A stretch of 64,000 nt of DNA from Gordonia sputi NBRC 100414. GTDB lineage: Bacteria > Actinomycetota > Actinomycetes > Mycobacteriales > Mycobacteriaceae. Shown one piece after another: positions 16,706 to 26,124 of this stretch; the first letter of the stretch is position 1; every line of letters starts with the position of its first letter. Below the pieces are notes generated by a model. That model saw only the letters and a program-made list of their open reading frames with translations. It was not told the origin of the DNA and did no database searches. The stretch covers positions 186,001-250,000 of the forward strand of contig NZ_BAFC01000022.1 in assembly GCF_000248055.1 (NCBI RefSeq), read 5' to 3'. Made by a program: the position numbers and the translations under genes.

Positions 16706-19700
16706 ATGTCCAACCCCTCCCGTACCGCAACCGACCTCGACACGACGTTCCTGACGGACATGTCGCGTCGAGTATTGATCGGCGATGGGGCGATGGGCAC
16801 CATGTTGCAGGCTGCGGATCTGACGCTCGACGATTTCAACAACCTCGAGGGTTGCAACGAGATCCTCAATGACACCCGCCCCGACGTACTCGCCGACATC
16901 CACCGCGCCTACTTCGAGGCCGGCGCCGATGCCGTGGAGACGAACACATTCGGCTGCAACCTCTCGAACCTCGGCGACTACGACATCGCCGACCGCATCC
17001 GCGAACTGTCCTTCAAGGGCACCTCCATCGCCCGTGGTGTCGCCGACGAGATGGGGCCGTCGAGTGATGGCACCGGACGTTACGTCCTCGGGTCCATCGG
17101 CCCCGGCACCAAGCTGCCCAGCCTCGGCCACACCACGTTCGAGGCCATCCGCGACGCCTACTTCGAATGCGTCGCAGGCATGCTCGACGGAGGCGCCGAC
17201 GCGATCCTCGTGGAGACCTCGCAGGATCTGCTGCAGGTGAAGGCTGCCGTTCTTGCTGCCAAGCGGGCGATGGCCCAGCTCGGGCGTCGGATCCCGATCA
17301 TCTCCCACGTCACGGTCGAGACCACGGGCACCATGTTGCTCGGTTCCGAGATCGGGGCGGCGCTGACCGCCATCGAGCCGCTCGGCGTCGACATGATCGG
17401 ACTCAACTGCGCCACCGGGCCCGCCGAGATGAGTGAGCATCTGCGCTACCTGTCGCGGCACGCCACCATCCCGGTCTCGGTCATGCCCAACGCCGGTCTT
17501 CCCGAGCTCGGGCCCAACGGCGCCGTATACCCGTTGCAGCCCGACGAGCTCGCGTCCTCACTGGCGACGTTCGTCGGTGAATTCGGCCTGTCCTTCGTCG
17601 GTGGCTGTTGCGGCACGACGCCCGACCACATCCGTGAGGTCGCGGCGGCGGTCGCCGACGTGACCAAGGCGCAGCGGAATCCGCAGCACGAGTCGGAGAC
17701 GTCGTCGCTGTACACCGCGGTCCCCTTCGACCAGGACGCCAGCTTCTTGGTGATCGGCGAGCGCACCAACTCCAACGGCTCCAAGGCATTCCGCGAGGCG
17801 ATGCTCGCCGAGGACTACCAGAAGTGCCTCGACATCGCCAAGGACCAGACCCGCGACGGTGCGCACATGCTCGACCTCAACGTCGACTATGTCGGCCGCG
17901 ACGGAGCTGCGGACATGACTGCGCTCGCCGGCCGTTTCGCGACGTCGTCGACGCTGCCGATCATGCTCGACTCCACCGAGCCCGAGGTGATCCGCGCAGG
18001 ACTCGAGGCGCTCGGCGGTCGGTGTGCGGTCAACTCCGTCAACTATGAGGACGGCGACGGACCCGATTCGCGATTCGCACGCATCATGCGGCTCGCCGTC
18101 GAACACGGTGCCGCTGTGGTGGCGCTGACGATCGACGAGGAAGGCCAGGCGCGTACCGCTGACTGGAAAGTCCGTGTGGCAGAGCGGCTCATCGCCGATA
18201 TCACCGGGAACTGGGGCCTCGCCGAAGAGGACATCATCCTCGACACCCTGACGTTCCCGATCTCGACGGGTCAGGAGGAGGTCCGCAAGGACGGCATCGA
18301 GACCATCGAGGCCATCCGGCGGTTACACGAGGCTCATCCCGAGGTGCACTTCACCCTGGGTATTTCCAACATCTCGTTCGGCCTGAATCCCGCTGCGCGC
18401 CAGGTGCTCAACTCGGTGTTCCTCCACGAATGCGTGCAGGCGGGTCTCGACACCGCGATCGTCCACGCGTCGAAGATCCTGCCGATGGCTCGCATCCCCG
18501 ACGAGCAGCGCGACGTGGCGCTCGACCTGATCTACGACCGTCGACGTGACGGATACGATCCGCTGCAAAAGCTCATGGAGCTGTTCGAGGGCGTCTCGGC
18601 GGCGTCGGCCCGCGAAACCCGTGCGGCAGAACTGAATCGGCTTCCGCTGTTCGAGCGACTCGAGCGTCGCATCGTCGACGGCGAGCGCAACGGGCTCGAG
18701 GCCGACCTCGACGAGGCCATGACGCAGAAGCCGCCGCTGGAGATCATCAACGAGACACTCCTGTCCGGCATGAAGACCGTCGGCGAGCTCTTCGGCTCCG
18801 GCCAGATGCAGCTGCCATTCGTGTTGCAGTCGGCCGAGGTCATGAAAACCGCTGTGGCACATCTCGAACCGCATATGGAGGCGACCGGCGAGGACGGCAA
18901 GGGACGCATCGTCCTTGCCACTGTGAAGGGCGACGTCCACGACATCGGCAAGAACCTCGTCGACATCATCCTGAGCAACAACGGCTACGAGGTCGTGAAC
19001 ATCGGTATCAAGCAACCGATCTCGACGATCCTCGAGGTGGCCGAGGACAAGCGCGCCGACGTGATCGGCATGTCGGGGCTGCTGGTGAAGTCGACGGTCG
19101 TCATGAAGGAGAACCTCGAGGAGATCAACGCCCGAGGGTTGGCGGACAACTATCCCGTCCTGCTCGGCGGAGCGGCGCTCACGCGGTCGTACGTCGAGAA
19201 CGACCTCTCGGAAGCCTACGAGGGCGACGTGCATTACGCGCGCGACGCCTTCGAGGGTCTGCGACTGATGGACGACATCATGGCGCTCAAACGTGGCGGG
19301 GGATCGGTGCCGGAGAGCGCCGACTCTATCGCTGCCGCCCAGAAGGCTGCCGAGCGCAAGGCACGCCACGAACGATCGAAGCGCATCGCCGCCAAGCGCA
19401 AGGCCGCGGAGACTCCGATCGAGGTGCCTGCACGCTCGGATGTGGCCGCCGACAACGACGTTCCGACACCGCCGTTCTGGGGGACTCGGATCATCAAGGG
19501 CGTACCCGTTGCCGAGTACCGCCAACTACTCGACGAGCGCGCCCTCTTCCTGGGTCAGTGGGGGCTGCGGGGAGCGCGCGGCGGCGACGGGCCGTCGTAC
19601 GAAGAGTTGGTCGAAACCGAGGGTCGTCCGCGGCTTCGCTACTGGATCGACCGGTTGTCGACCGAGGGCATCCTGCAGCACGCGTCCGTTGTGTACGGGT

Positions 19701-20290
19701 ACTTCCCTGCGGTCAGCGAGGGCGACACCGTGCATGTGTTGACCGAGCCTCGCCCGGATGCCCCTGTGCGGTACAGCTTCTCGTTCCCACGCCAGCAGCG
19801 GCCGAAGTTCCTGTGCATCGCCGACTTCATCCGCTCGCGCGACGACGCCGTAGCCACCGGACAGGTCGACGTGCTGCCGTTCCAACTCGTCACGATGGGT
19901 CAGCCCATCGCCGACTTCGCCAACAAGCTCTTCGCCGACGACGCGTACCGCGACTACCTCGAGGTCCACGGCATCGGAGTGCAGTTGACGGAGGCGTTGG
20001 CCGAGTACTGGCACCAGCGGGTGCGCAGCGAACTGACGGTGGGGGACAAGTCATTCGGCTCTGAGGATCCCGACGCTGCCCAGGGCTTCTTCGACCTCGA
20101 GTACCGCGGTGCGCGTTTCTCCTTCGGCTATGGCGCGTGCCCGAACCTCGAGGACCGCGTCACGATGATGAAGCTCCTCGAACCAGAGCGCATCGGCGTC
20201 GAGCTCTCGGAGGAGTTGCAGCTTCATCCCGAGCAGTCGACGGACGCCTTCGTTCTGCACCACCCGGAGGCCAAGTACTTCAACGTCTGA
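16706..20290 (+). CDS. metH: Cobalamin-dependent methionine synthase
   Basis: The 1194-residue enzyme transfers a methyl group from methyltetrahydrofolate to homocysteine through cobalamin. All four modules are present. The homocysteine domain spans about 20-320, with zinc cysteines in NCATG (near 235) and GGCCGTT (near 300). The pterin-binding domain spans about 345-610. The cobalamin cap and Rossmann domains span about 640-880, with the cobalt-ligand His in GDVHDIGKN near 744. The reactivation domain runs from about 920 to the end, with the AdoMet-binding RFSFGYGACPNLEDR near 1135. A Lys/Arg/Ala-rich linker joins the last two. The cobalamin pathway genes lie in the same window (49990-60078). 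Confidence 0.97.
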   Translation: MSNPSRTATDLDTTFLTDMSRRVLIGDGAMGTMLQAADLTLDDFNNLEGCNEILNDTRPDVLADIHRAYFEAGADAVETNTFGCNLSNLGDYDIADRIRELSFKGTSIARGVADEMGPSSDGTGRYVLGSIGPGTKLPSLGHTTFEAIRDAYFECVAGMLDGGADAILVETSQDLLQVKAAVLAAKRAMAQLGRRIPIISHVTVETTGTMLLGSEIGAALTAIEPLGVDMIGLNCATGPAEMSEHLRYLSRHATIPVSVMPNAGLPELGPNGAVYPLQPDELASSLATFVGEFGLSFVGGCCGTTPDHIREVAAAVADVTKAQRNPQHESETSSLYTAVPFDQDASFLVIGERTNSNGSKAFREAMLAEDYQKCLDIAKDQTRDGAHMLDLNVDYVGRDGAADMTALAGRFATSSTLPIMLDSTEPEVIRAGLEALGGRCAVNSVNYEDGDGPDSRFARIMRLAVEHGAAVVALTIDEEGQARTADWKVRVAERLIADITGNWGLAEEDIILDTLTFPISTGQEEVRKDGIETIEAIRRLHEAHPEVHFTLGISNISFGLNPAARQVLNSVFLHECVQAGLDTAIVHASKILPMARIPDEQRDVALDLIYDRRRDGYDPLQKLMELFEGVSAASARETRAAELNRLPLFERLERRIVDGERNGLEADLDEAMTQKPPLEIINETLLSGMKTVGELFGSGQMQLPFVLQSAEVMKTAVAHLEPHMEATGEDGKGRIVLATVKGDVHDIGKNLVDIILSNNGYEVVNIGIKQPISTILEVAEDKRADVIGMSGLLVKSTVVMKENLEEINARGLADNYPVLLGGAALTRSYVENDLSEAYEGDVHYARDAFEGLRLMDDIMALKRGGGSVPESADSIAAAQKAAERKARHERSKRIAAKRKAAETPIEVPARSDVAADNDVPTPPFWGTRIIKGVPVAEYRQLLDERALFLGQWGLRGARGGDGPSYEELVETEGRPRLRYWIDRLSTEGILQHASVVYGYFPAVSEGDTVHVLTEPRPDAPVRYSFSFPRQQRPKFLCIADFIRSRDDAVATGQVDVLPFQLVTMGQPIADFANKLFADDAYRDYLEVHGIGVQLTEALAEYWHQRVRSELTVGDKSFGSEDPDAAQGFFDLEYRGARFSFGYGACPNLEDRVTMMKLLEPERIGVELSEELQLHPEQSTDAFVLHHPEAKYFNV

Positions 20291-20299
20291 GCATGCGCG

Positions 20300-21238
20300 T
20301 CACGTGGCGCGCAGTACCTCGGTCAACTGCGGGACGATCTGCTTCTTCCTGGAGACGATCCCGGGCGCCTTGGCGTGGCCGTCGCGGACGGTCACGCCGA
20401 GCGCCTTTTCGACGGCCTCGACGGGTGACCCGACGACGAGGAGGTCGGAGTCGACCTTCAGCACGTCGGTGAGCAGTAGCACGAACAGGTCGTACCCCTG
20501 TTGTCGCGCTTCGGCGTTCATCGCGGCGAGGAACTCGTCGCGGCGTGCGAGCAGACTGTCGACGTCGACGGTGTTGATCTGTGCAACGCGGACCGTCGTC
20601 GATCCCATGGTGTAGCTCTTGGCGTCACGGTCGATGAGTTCGGCCGCAGATGCGTCGCCGACGTCGGAGCCCGCGCGGAGCAGGTCGGTGCCGTAGTGGT
20701 CGAGGTCGATGCCGGCGCGCTCGGCAAGTGCCTGTGCAGCTGTTCGGTCCAGGTCGGTGGCGGTCGGCGAGTGCAACAGCAGCGTGTCGGAGATGATTGC
20801 CGACACCATCATCCCCGCGAGGTCTGCCGGTGGGGTGAGGTCGTTCTCGCCGAACATCCGGTGAAGGATGGTGCAGGTGCAGCCGACGGGCTCAGCGCGA
20901 AACCACAGTGGTGCAGCGGTCTCGAAGTTGGCGATCCGATGATGATCGACCACCTTGTGAACGGTCACGTCGGCGATATCGGCGACGCTCTGCTGACGTT
21001 CGTTGTGGTCGACGAGAATCACCCCGTCGGCCTCCGGTCGCGCGTGCTCGATGACACGAGGCGCGTCGACATCGAAATGATCAAGCGCATAACGGGTTTC
21101 GACGCAGGGTTCGCCCAGGGCGACGGCTTCGACGTCGAGTGAGGGGTCGAGCGTGCGCTCGAGGTGAGCCATCGCGAGCGCCGACGCGATGGCATCGGTG
21201 TCCGGGTTGCGGTGACCGAAGACGAAGACCTTCGACAT
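20300..21238 (-). CDS. ppaC: Manganese-dependent (family II) inorganic pyrophosphatase
   Basis: The 312-residue protein hydrolyses pyrophosphate. It is a DHH-family protein: VFVFGHRNPDTDAIASALA gives the first metal ligands, then ILVDHNE, then KVVDHHRI as the DHH motif, and SDTLLLHSPT. The C-terminal DHHA2 domain ends in APGIVSRKKQIVPQL with the substrate-binding SRKKQ. This type is common in Firmicutes; many Mycobacteriales rely on the unrelated family I enzyme, so it may be a second pyrophosphatase here. It is a single gene convergent with metH (9-bp gap). Confidence 0.93.
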   Translation of the reverse strand: MSKVFVFGHRNPDTDAIASALAMAHLERTLDPSLDVEAVALGEPCVETRYALDHFDVDAPRVIEHARPEADGVILVDHNERQQSVADIADVTVHKVVDHHRIANFETAAPLWFRAEPVGCTCTILHRMFGENDLTPPADLAGMMVSAIISDTLLLHSPTATDLDRTAAQALAERAGIDLDHYGTDLLRAGSDVGDASAAELIDRDAKSYTMGSTTVRVAQINTVDVDSLLARRDEFLAAMNAEARQQGYDLFVLLLTDVLKVDSDLLVVGSPVEAVEKALGVTVRDGHAKAPGIVSRKKQIVPQLTEVLRAT

Positions 21239-21330
21239 GGATCCTCCGAGACTGCTCGACTATGTCCGTGCTCCCTCGACACTACGACGATTGTGCGCGG
21301 GGCGATCTGGCCATGGACGAGTCGGCCCGG

Positions 21331-21400
21331 GGTGGATCAAACGCGGTGGATCAAACGCGGTGAATCAAGCGGGGTGAAGCCCGCCGGGTGGATGAACCTG
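21331..21400 (+). repeat. Five degenerate 14-bp tandem repeats upstream of the mannosyltransferase
   Basis: Units GGTGGATCAAACGC (21331 and 21345, identical), GGTGAATCAAGCGG (21359), GGTGAAGCCCGCCG (21373) and GGTGGATGAACCTG (21387) follow one another with exact 14-bp spacing. They end 19 bp before the ATG at 21419. The period is not a multiple of three, which argues that the block is non-coding. Confidence 0.75.
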
Positions 21401-21418
21401 GGAAGAACCGGACAGCTT

Positions 21419-23053
21419 ATGTCCATCCACTTCCCAGGCTCGCCGATCACAGTGGACACCGTGTCGTCGACTCTCACTCCCGCAGACCTGCCCGAAAACT
21501 CGAGCATCCTCGTCTCCGGAACCGCGCAGCCCGCCCCGATCCCGCACCACCCGGCCCGGCACGACGCTGTGCCCCGGTGGCTGCGCTGGTGCATCCTCGG
21601 CGTCGTGCTGGCGGTAGGGCTTGGCGTGCGGTGGTACTTCCTCGATCGTCAGACGATGGACTACCAGAACTTCTTGAGCCGCTGGTACGACACCCTCGAC
21701 CAGCAGGGATTCAGCGCGTTCCGTGAGCAGTTCGCCGACTACAACTACCCCTACCTCTATCTGATCTGGCTCCTCACCGTGCTGCACGTGCCGTCACTGA
21801 TCGGCATCAAGGCGCTGTCGATCATCTTCGACGTGGCGCTGGCGAGCTTGGCGTACCGGATCGTCGCAATTCGCACAGATCGATTCTGGTTGCGCGCGTT
21901 GGCCTTTGGCGTCGTGTTCCTCCTGCCGTCGGTGATCATGAACAGCGCCTGGTGGGGTCAGGCCGACGCCATCTACACCGCGTGTGTTGTCGCCGGGATC
22001 TACTTCCTGCTGCGCGCTCAAGGCAGCGATACTTGTGAAGGCGATTCTGGGCGACAGGCGCACGTCTGGAATCGGTCTGCGTGGAATGTGCGTATGTGGG
22101 ATGTGCGTGCGTGGAATCCGTACGTGTCGAACTCCGTGATCGCGTGTGTGTTCTTCGGCCTGGCGATCAGCTTCAAACTGCAGGCGATCTTCGTGTTGCC
22201 GGTGGTGTTGTGGTTGTTCGTTCGCCGTCGCATCCCCTGGTATGCCCTGCTGGCGATACCCGCCGTCTACGTGCTGCTCGACATTCCCGCGGTGTTGGCA
22301 GGCGCGTCGTGGTCGACGGCACTCTCGGTGTATCTGAACCAGACCGACTCGTACAAGCAGCTCACGCTCGGCGCGGCGACCCTGTATCAGCTCATTCCGA
22401 TCTCGGGGGACGCCACCTGGTTGGCACATCTCGGTATCGGGCTGGCCGCGCTGGTGATCGTGGTGTTCCTGGCCTGGTCGCTGTGGAAGAAGCCGGCCGT
22501 CACACCTGCCTCGATACTCGTCGTGGCAACGGCAAGTGCTGCCACCGTACCGTTCCTCTTGCCCGCGATGCACGACCGATACTTCTACGCCGTCGAGATC
22601 CTCAGCGTGATCGCCGCGTTCTACCTCCCGCTGTGGTTCATCGCGGTGCCGGTCCTGATCCAGGCGTCGGCGATCGGCGTCTACCACTCGTCACTGTCCG
22701 GCGATCAGGGCCACGGCATGACAAGGCAGTTCCACGGCAACAGCGGTGGCGCCGGACAGCCCTCCGGACAACCCGGGGGACAGTCGTCCGAACAACCGGC
22801 GGGGCAGCCACCTACCGGCCAACAAGCTGGTCCCGGCGGACCGGGTGGACAGGGTGGCCGCGGCGGACAACACGGGCCGGGTCGACCGGATGGACATGGC
22901 GGAAGCGGTGGCTACACATCGGGCCGGGGCGATATCACGCTGACCGTCTACGCCTCCCTGATGGCCGCGGCGGCGCTGGGACTGGTGATCAGCGTCGTCG
23001 ACACCGTCAGGCGCCCGGCCCCGCGGCCCGCGCAGGACGACGCCGCCACGTGA
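21419..23053 (+). CDS. Polytopic membrane glycosyltransferase (Gpi18-like mannosyltransferase / GT-C type)
   Basis: The 544-residue protein has about ten hydrophobic helices from residue 57 onward and GT-C features: an early loop with MDYQNFLSRWYD, FADYNYPYLYLIWLL, SAWWGQADAIYTA, and the late LPAMHDRYFYAVEIL typical of COG5542-like mannosyltransferases. These use polyprenyl-phosphate sugars on the outer membrane face, so a role in cell-envelope mannosylation is inferred. Two low-complexity insertions are unusual: a Trp/Asn/Arg repeat near residue 215 and a Gly/Gln/Pro-rich loop at about 440-505 before the last helix. No clear ribosome-binding site precedes the ATG, so the start is moderately certain. 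Confidence 0.8.
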   Translation: MSIHFPGSPITVDTVSSTLTPADLPENSSILVSGTAQPAPIPHHPARHDAVPRWLRWCILGVVLAVGLGVRWYFLDRQTMDYQNFLSRWYDTLDQQGFSAFREQFADYNYPYLYLIWLLTVLHVPSLIGIKALSIIFDVALASLAYRIVAIRTDRFWLRALAFGVVFLLPSVIMNSAWWGQADAIYTACVVAGIYFLLRAQGSDTCEGDSGRQAHVWNRSAWNVRMWDVRAWNPYVSNSVIACVFFGLAISFKLQAIFVLPVVLWLFVRRRIPWYALLAIPAVYVLLDIPAVLAGASWSTALSVYLNQTDSYKQLTLGAATLYQLIPISGDATWLAHLGIGLAALVIVVFLAWSLWKKPAVTPASILVVATASAATVPFLLPAMHDRYFYAVEILSVIAAFYLPLWFIAVPVLIQASAIGVYHSSLSGDQGHGMTRQFHGNSGGAGQPSGQPGGQSSEQPAGQPPTGQQAGPGGPGGQGGRGGQHGPGRPDGHGGSGGYTSGRGDITLTVYASLMAAAALGLVISVVDTVRRPAPRPAQDDAAT

Positions 23054-23104
23054 GCCGAATCACCGGATTCGCTGCGCGTTGTCCGTATCGGCGATGATGC
23101 TCGG

Positions 23105-23779
23105 GTGACGACCTCGACAGAATTAGCCCGTCCGGCCGCGGTCCTCTGGGATATGGACGGCACGCTGCTCGACTCCGAGAAACTGTGGGACATCGCAGTC
23201 GCCGAACTCTCCGAACGTCACGGCTACGTGATGACGCCGGAGCTTCGTGAGTCGACACTCGGCAACTCCATGAGCGACGCCCTGACCAAGGTCTTCGACG
23301 CTTCCGGCGTGCCGGTCGACGAGCGTGACTACGCCGCCGACGAGCGGTGGCTGCTCGATCGGGTTGCTCAGCTGTTCTCCGTCGATCTGCCGTGGCGACC
23401 AGGCGCATTCGAGGCGCTGACGACAATCTTCGACGCGGGTATCCCCATGGCGCTGGTGACCAATACGGTGCGCGAGCTGACCGATCAGGCACTCGGCACG
23501 ATCGGCCCGCACTTCTTCGCGGTCACCGTGTGCGGCGATGAAGTGGAATACGGGAAACCGGCGCCCGATCCCTATTTGCGGGCGGCGACCCTGCTCGGCG
23601 TCGAAGCCAGTCAGTGTGTCGCCGTTGAGGATTCGCCTACCGGAACGCAGTCGGCGGTCTCCGCCGGCTGCACGACGATCGTCGTGCCGTCGGCCGCCGA
23701 CGTCCCGGCGGGTCCGCGACGCCGCTTTCGGCGCAGCCTCGACGGACTGACGATCATCGACCTCGCACGGCACGACTAG
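23105..23779 (+). CDS. HAD-superfamily phosphatase (beta-phosphoglucomutase-like subgroup)
   Basis: The 224-residue protein has the four HAD motifs: [11 protein letters not shown] with the nucleophile Asp, [11 protein letters not shown] (Thr), [14 protein letters not shown] (Lys) and [16 protein letters not shown] (acidic metal site). The helical cap at residues 28-95 marks subclass I. Phosphorylated sugars or small phosphoesters are the likely substrates. The GTG start has GATGAT about 6 nt before it and no Shine-Dalgarno sequence, so it may be leaderless. hisE follows 38 bp downstream. A link to histidine synthesis, for instance as a histidinol-phosphatase-like activity, is only a guess. 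Confidence 0.88.
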   Translation: MTTSTELARPAAVLWDMDGTLLDSEKLWDIAVAELSERHGYVMTPELRESTLGNSMSDALTKVFDASGVPVDERDYAADERWLLDRVAQLFSVDLPWRPGAFEALTTIFDAGIPMALVTNTVRELTDQALGTIGPHFFAVTVCGDEVEYGKPAPDPYLRAATLLGVEASQCVAVEDSPTGTQSAVSAGCTTIVVPSAADVPAGPRRRFRRSLDGLTIIDLARHD

Positions 23780-23817
23780 TCGTTCGGCGATCCCGTGAGT
23801 CGATCCGATGTGCGCGC

Positions 23818-24099
23818 ATGGGACAATCGACACCCGTGAAGACCTTCGATGAGTTGTTCGCGGAGCTGACCGACAAGGCGGCGACGCGTCCTGCAGGTAG
23901 TGGCACCGCCGCCGCACTCGACTCCGGCGTGCACACACTGGGTAAGAAGATCATCGAAGAGGCCGGCGAGGTGTGGTTGGCCGCCGAATACGAATCCGAC
24001 GAGTCGCTCGGCGAGGAGATCTCCCAGCTTCTCTACTGGCTGCAGGTGATGATGATCAAACGGGGCCTCTCACTCGAGGACGTCTACCGCCATCTGTAG
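23818..24099 (+). CDS. hisE: Phosphoribosyl-ATP pyrophosphatase
   Basis: This 93-residue protein catalyses the second step of histidine synthesis, removing pyrophosphate from phosphoribosyl-ATP. It is a single-domain MazG-fold enzyme with [16 protein letters not shown] and the second helix [14 protein letters not shown]. It aligns end to end with M. tuberculosis HisE. An internal GTG at 23836 ([11 protein letters not shown]) preceded by GACAAT at 8 nt could be a leaderless start, which would shorten the protein by six residues. hisG follows 74 bp later. Confidence 0.95.
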   Translation: MGQSTPVKTFDELFAELTDKAATRPAGSGTAAALDSGVHTLGKKIIEEAGEVWLAAEYESDESLGEEISQLLYWLQVMMIKRGLSLEDVYRHL

Positions 24100-24138
24100 G
24101 CCGCGACCGATTCGGTCCCGGCCCGCCCGACCTACAGA
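24093..24138 (+). other. Structured element at the hisE-hisG junction
   Basis: TCTGTAGG (24093-24100, including the hisE stop) is perfectly complementary to CCTACAGA (24131-24138). Inside the loop GACCG (24105-24109) pairs with CGGTC (24113-24117). The result is an outer 8-bp stem capped by a small hairpin, ending 36 nt before the hisG ATG. It could be a processing site, attenuator or simple terminator. No T run follows. Confidence 0.4.
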
Positions 24139-24173
24139 CCACAGACGATTCATCGACATCCCCTGGAGTGACC

Positions 24174-25019
24174 ATGCTGCGCGTTGCAGTCCCCAACAAA
24201 GGTGCCCTCTCCGAGTCGGCAGCCGCTGTGCTGGCCGAGGCGGGCTACCGCAAACGATCCGACTCGAAGGATCTCACCGTCCTCGACATCAACAACGACG
24301 TCGAGTTCTTCTTCCTGCGACCCAAAGACGTCGCCATCTACGTCGGCGCGGGCACGCTCGATCTCGGCATCACCGGGCGTGATCTCGCTCGTGACTCGGG
24401 TGCTCAGGTCGACGAGGAGCTCGCGATGGGCTTCGGGTCCTCGACCTTCCGCTATGCAGCTCCCGCAGGTCAGAAGTGGAGCGTCGACGATCTGGGCGGT
24501 AAGCGCATCGCGACGTCGTATCCGAACCTGGTGCGCGACGACCTCGCGTCGCGGGGGATGACTGCCGAGATCATCCGCCTCGACGGCGCGGTCGAGATCT
24601 CGATCCAGCTCGGGGTCGCCGACGCGATCGCCGACGTCGTCGGCTCCGGACGGACCCTGCGCCAGCACGGCCTGGCGGCGTTCGGCGAATCGCTCTGCGA
24701 CTCCGAAGGGGTCCTGATCAGCCGTGCTGGCGTCGACCCCGACAAGCGCGCAACGCAGTTCATCAAACGAGTGCAGGGCGTCGTGTTCGGACAGCAGTAC
24801 GTGATGATCGACTACGACTGCCCTCGATCGCTGTTGGAGCAGGCGACCGCCATCACTCCCGGCCTCGAGTCGCCGACGGTCGCTCCGATGGCCGACCCCG
24901 AGTGGGCGGCCGTGCGCGCAATGGTGCCGCGTCGCGATCACCAGAACCTGATGGACGAGCTCTCGGAGCTGGGTGCGCGCGCGATCCTCGCGTCGGACAT
25001 CCGTTCCTGCCGCTTCTGA
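24174..25019 (+). CDS. hisG: ATP phosphoribosyltransferase, long form
   Basis: The 281-residue enzyme makes phosphoribosyl-ATP, the committed step of histidine synthesis, and is feedback-inhibited by histidine. [16 protein letters not shown] opens the first periplasmic-binding-like domain. [22 protein letters not shown] includes the PRPP-binding region. Residues from about 210 form the C-terminal ACT-like regulatory domain of the long form ([11 protein letters not shown] onward), so no HisZ partner is needed. The ATG is preceded by CTGGAGTG. The end [20 protein letters not shown] is as in mycobacterial HisG. Confidence 0.97.
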   Translation: MLRVAVPNKGALSESAAAVLAEAGYRKRSDSKDLTVLDINNDVEFFFLRPKDVAIYVGAGTLDLGITGRDLARDSGAQVDEELAMGFGSSTFRYAAPAGQKWSVDDLGGKRIATSYPNLVRDDLASRGMTAEIIRLDGAVEISIQLGVADAIADVVGSGRTLRQHGLAAFGESLCDSEGVLISRAGVDPDKRATQFIKRVQGVVFGQQYVMIDYDCPRSLLEQATAITPGLESPTVAPMADPEWAAVRAMVPRRDHQNLMDELSELGARAILASDIRSCRF

Positions 25020-25046
25020 CGTTGGTCGAACCGGCTCGCGGGACGG

Positions 25047-25889
25047 TCAGCGCGGACCGAGCAGAACGGTTTGGGCGGAGCGGCCCAAGAACCCGTCGAC
25101 GTCGTAGAGATCGGCGAACGTGGCGCCGTAGCCGTGCCTGCCTGCGGCCATGTCGGCGTCGATGCCCAACCAGGGTGTCGTCGGCTGGCCGACGAGGTGA
25201 ACCGTGGTGTCCGTGTTCATCCACGTCCACTCGTCCGGTCGCAGCGTCGTGCCGAGCCCGTTCGCCACGTCGAGAACGGTGAAGACGGACTCCAGATTCG
25301 ACATGGTCTCGCCTTCTACCAGGTCAATCGACGGCTTGATCCATACCGCGGGTGTCTGGCCGTGCAATCCCGGCGTCGCTGCGGTGTCGGTCGTGCCGAT
25401 GAACCCGACGGTGCCCCAGTCGACGCCCAGGTCACCGTCACCGGTGACACCGCGAACCACGGGCAGCGTCTCCGGGGACGGCAGCGGTTCGCGCGGTGCG
25501 CGTGTGATCGTGGTCGAATCCGTTGTGCGCATGCGCCACCCGACACTTTGCGCTGCCAGTCGGTACCTACCGTCGGGTTGCCTGACCTCCAGATCGGCTT
25601 CGATGAGCGCGATCTGCTGTCCGGGACGAACCACCCTGGCCCGCACCCGGTTGAGCCCCAGACCGATAGGCCCGAGGATCTCGGTGGTCACCCGCGTGAA
25701 CTCCTGTGTGGGATCCGGCGCACAGCGCAGAAGACTGCGCATCAACAGCCCCGCAGGGGGTCCTCCGTGCTGGATGTCTGAGGCCCACACACTCAGGGTG
25801 GCGGCCGTCGGCGAGAAGTACTCGAAATCGTCAGCATCGTCGTCGGAGTTCGGAATGTCGTCGACGCGCTCGTAGTAGCAACTCTCCAC
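25047..25889 (-). CDS. Acyl-CoA thioesterase-like double hotdog protein
   Basis: The 280-residue protein has the two-hotdog layout of TesB-like thioesterases: IQHGGPPAGLLMRSLLR in the first half, RPGQQIALIEADLEVRQPDG as a strand pair, and VFTVLDVANGLGTTLRP followed by WTWMNTDTTVHLVGQP in the second half. The family cleaves acyl-CoA thioesters in lipid turnover. The catalytic residues of this subgroup are not certain from sequence alone. It is a single gene, convergent with hisG and divergent from the PE-PPE gene. The last residues are GRSAQTVLLGPR. Confidence 0.82.
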   Translation of the reverse strand: MESCYYERVDDIPNSDDDADDFEYFSPTAATLSVWASDIQHGGPPAGLLMRSLLRCAPDPTQEFTRVTTEILGPIGLGLNRVRARVVRPGQQIALIEADLEVRQPDGRYRLAAQSVGWRMRTTDSTTITRAPREPLPSPETLPVVRGVTGDGDLGVDWGTVGFIGTTDTAATPGLHGQTPAVWIKPSIDLVEGETMSNLESVFTVLDVANGLGTTLRPDEWTWMNTDTTVHLVGQPTTPWLGIDADMAAGRHGYGATFADLYDVDGFLGRSAQTVLLGPR

Positions 25890-26000
25890 GACCCGACCCT
25901 AAATGACGTGAACCCCACGTACCCGACCAGGTCAGTGTCATCCGATCAGACGCTTTCATTACTGCGTTCAGACTAATTCTCGACGTGTGCACGGCGTCGA

Positions 26001-26026
26001 TCTGGTCAAACGACCAGACTCAGGTC
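26001..26026. promoter_or_regulatory. Inverted repeats upstream of the PE-PPE-domain gene
   Basis: TCTGGTC (26001-26007) and GACCAGA (26012-26018) pair perfectly around AAAC. A second, smaller inverted repeat (CAGAC / GTCTG) overlaps on the right. It lies about 100 bp before the proposed start at 26125. This looks like an operator; the regulator is unknown. Confidence 0.4.
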
Positions 26027-26124
26027 TGTTCGCGACAGTTATGTCGACTATTGAGATCGCAATATTCGGTCACGGACGTCCCCTGCTGCCAACTGCACGG
26101 CGGCACCGACTCACGAGGTTGCCT

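Noticed and set aside
18323..19525. A 400-residue antisense frame inside metH
   Set aside because: It shadows metH; its protein is His/Arg/Val-rich without domain signatures.
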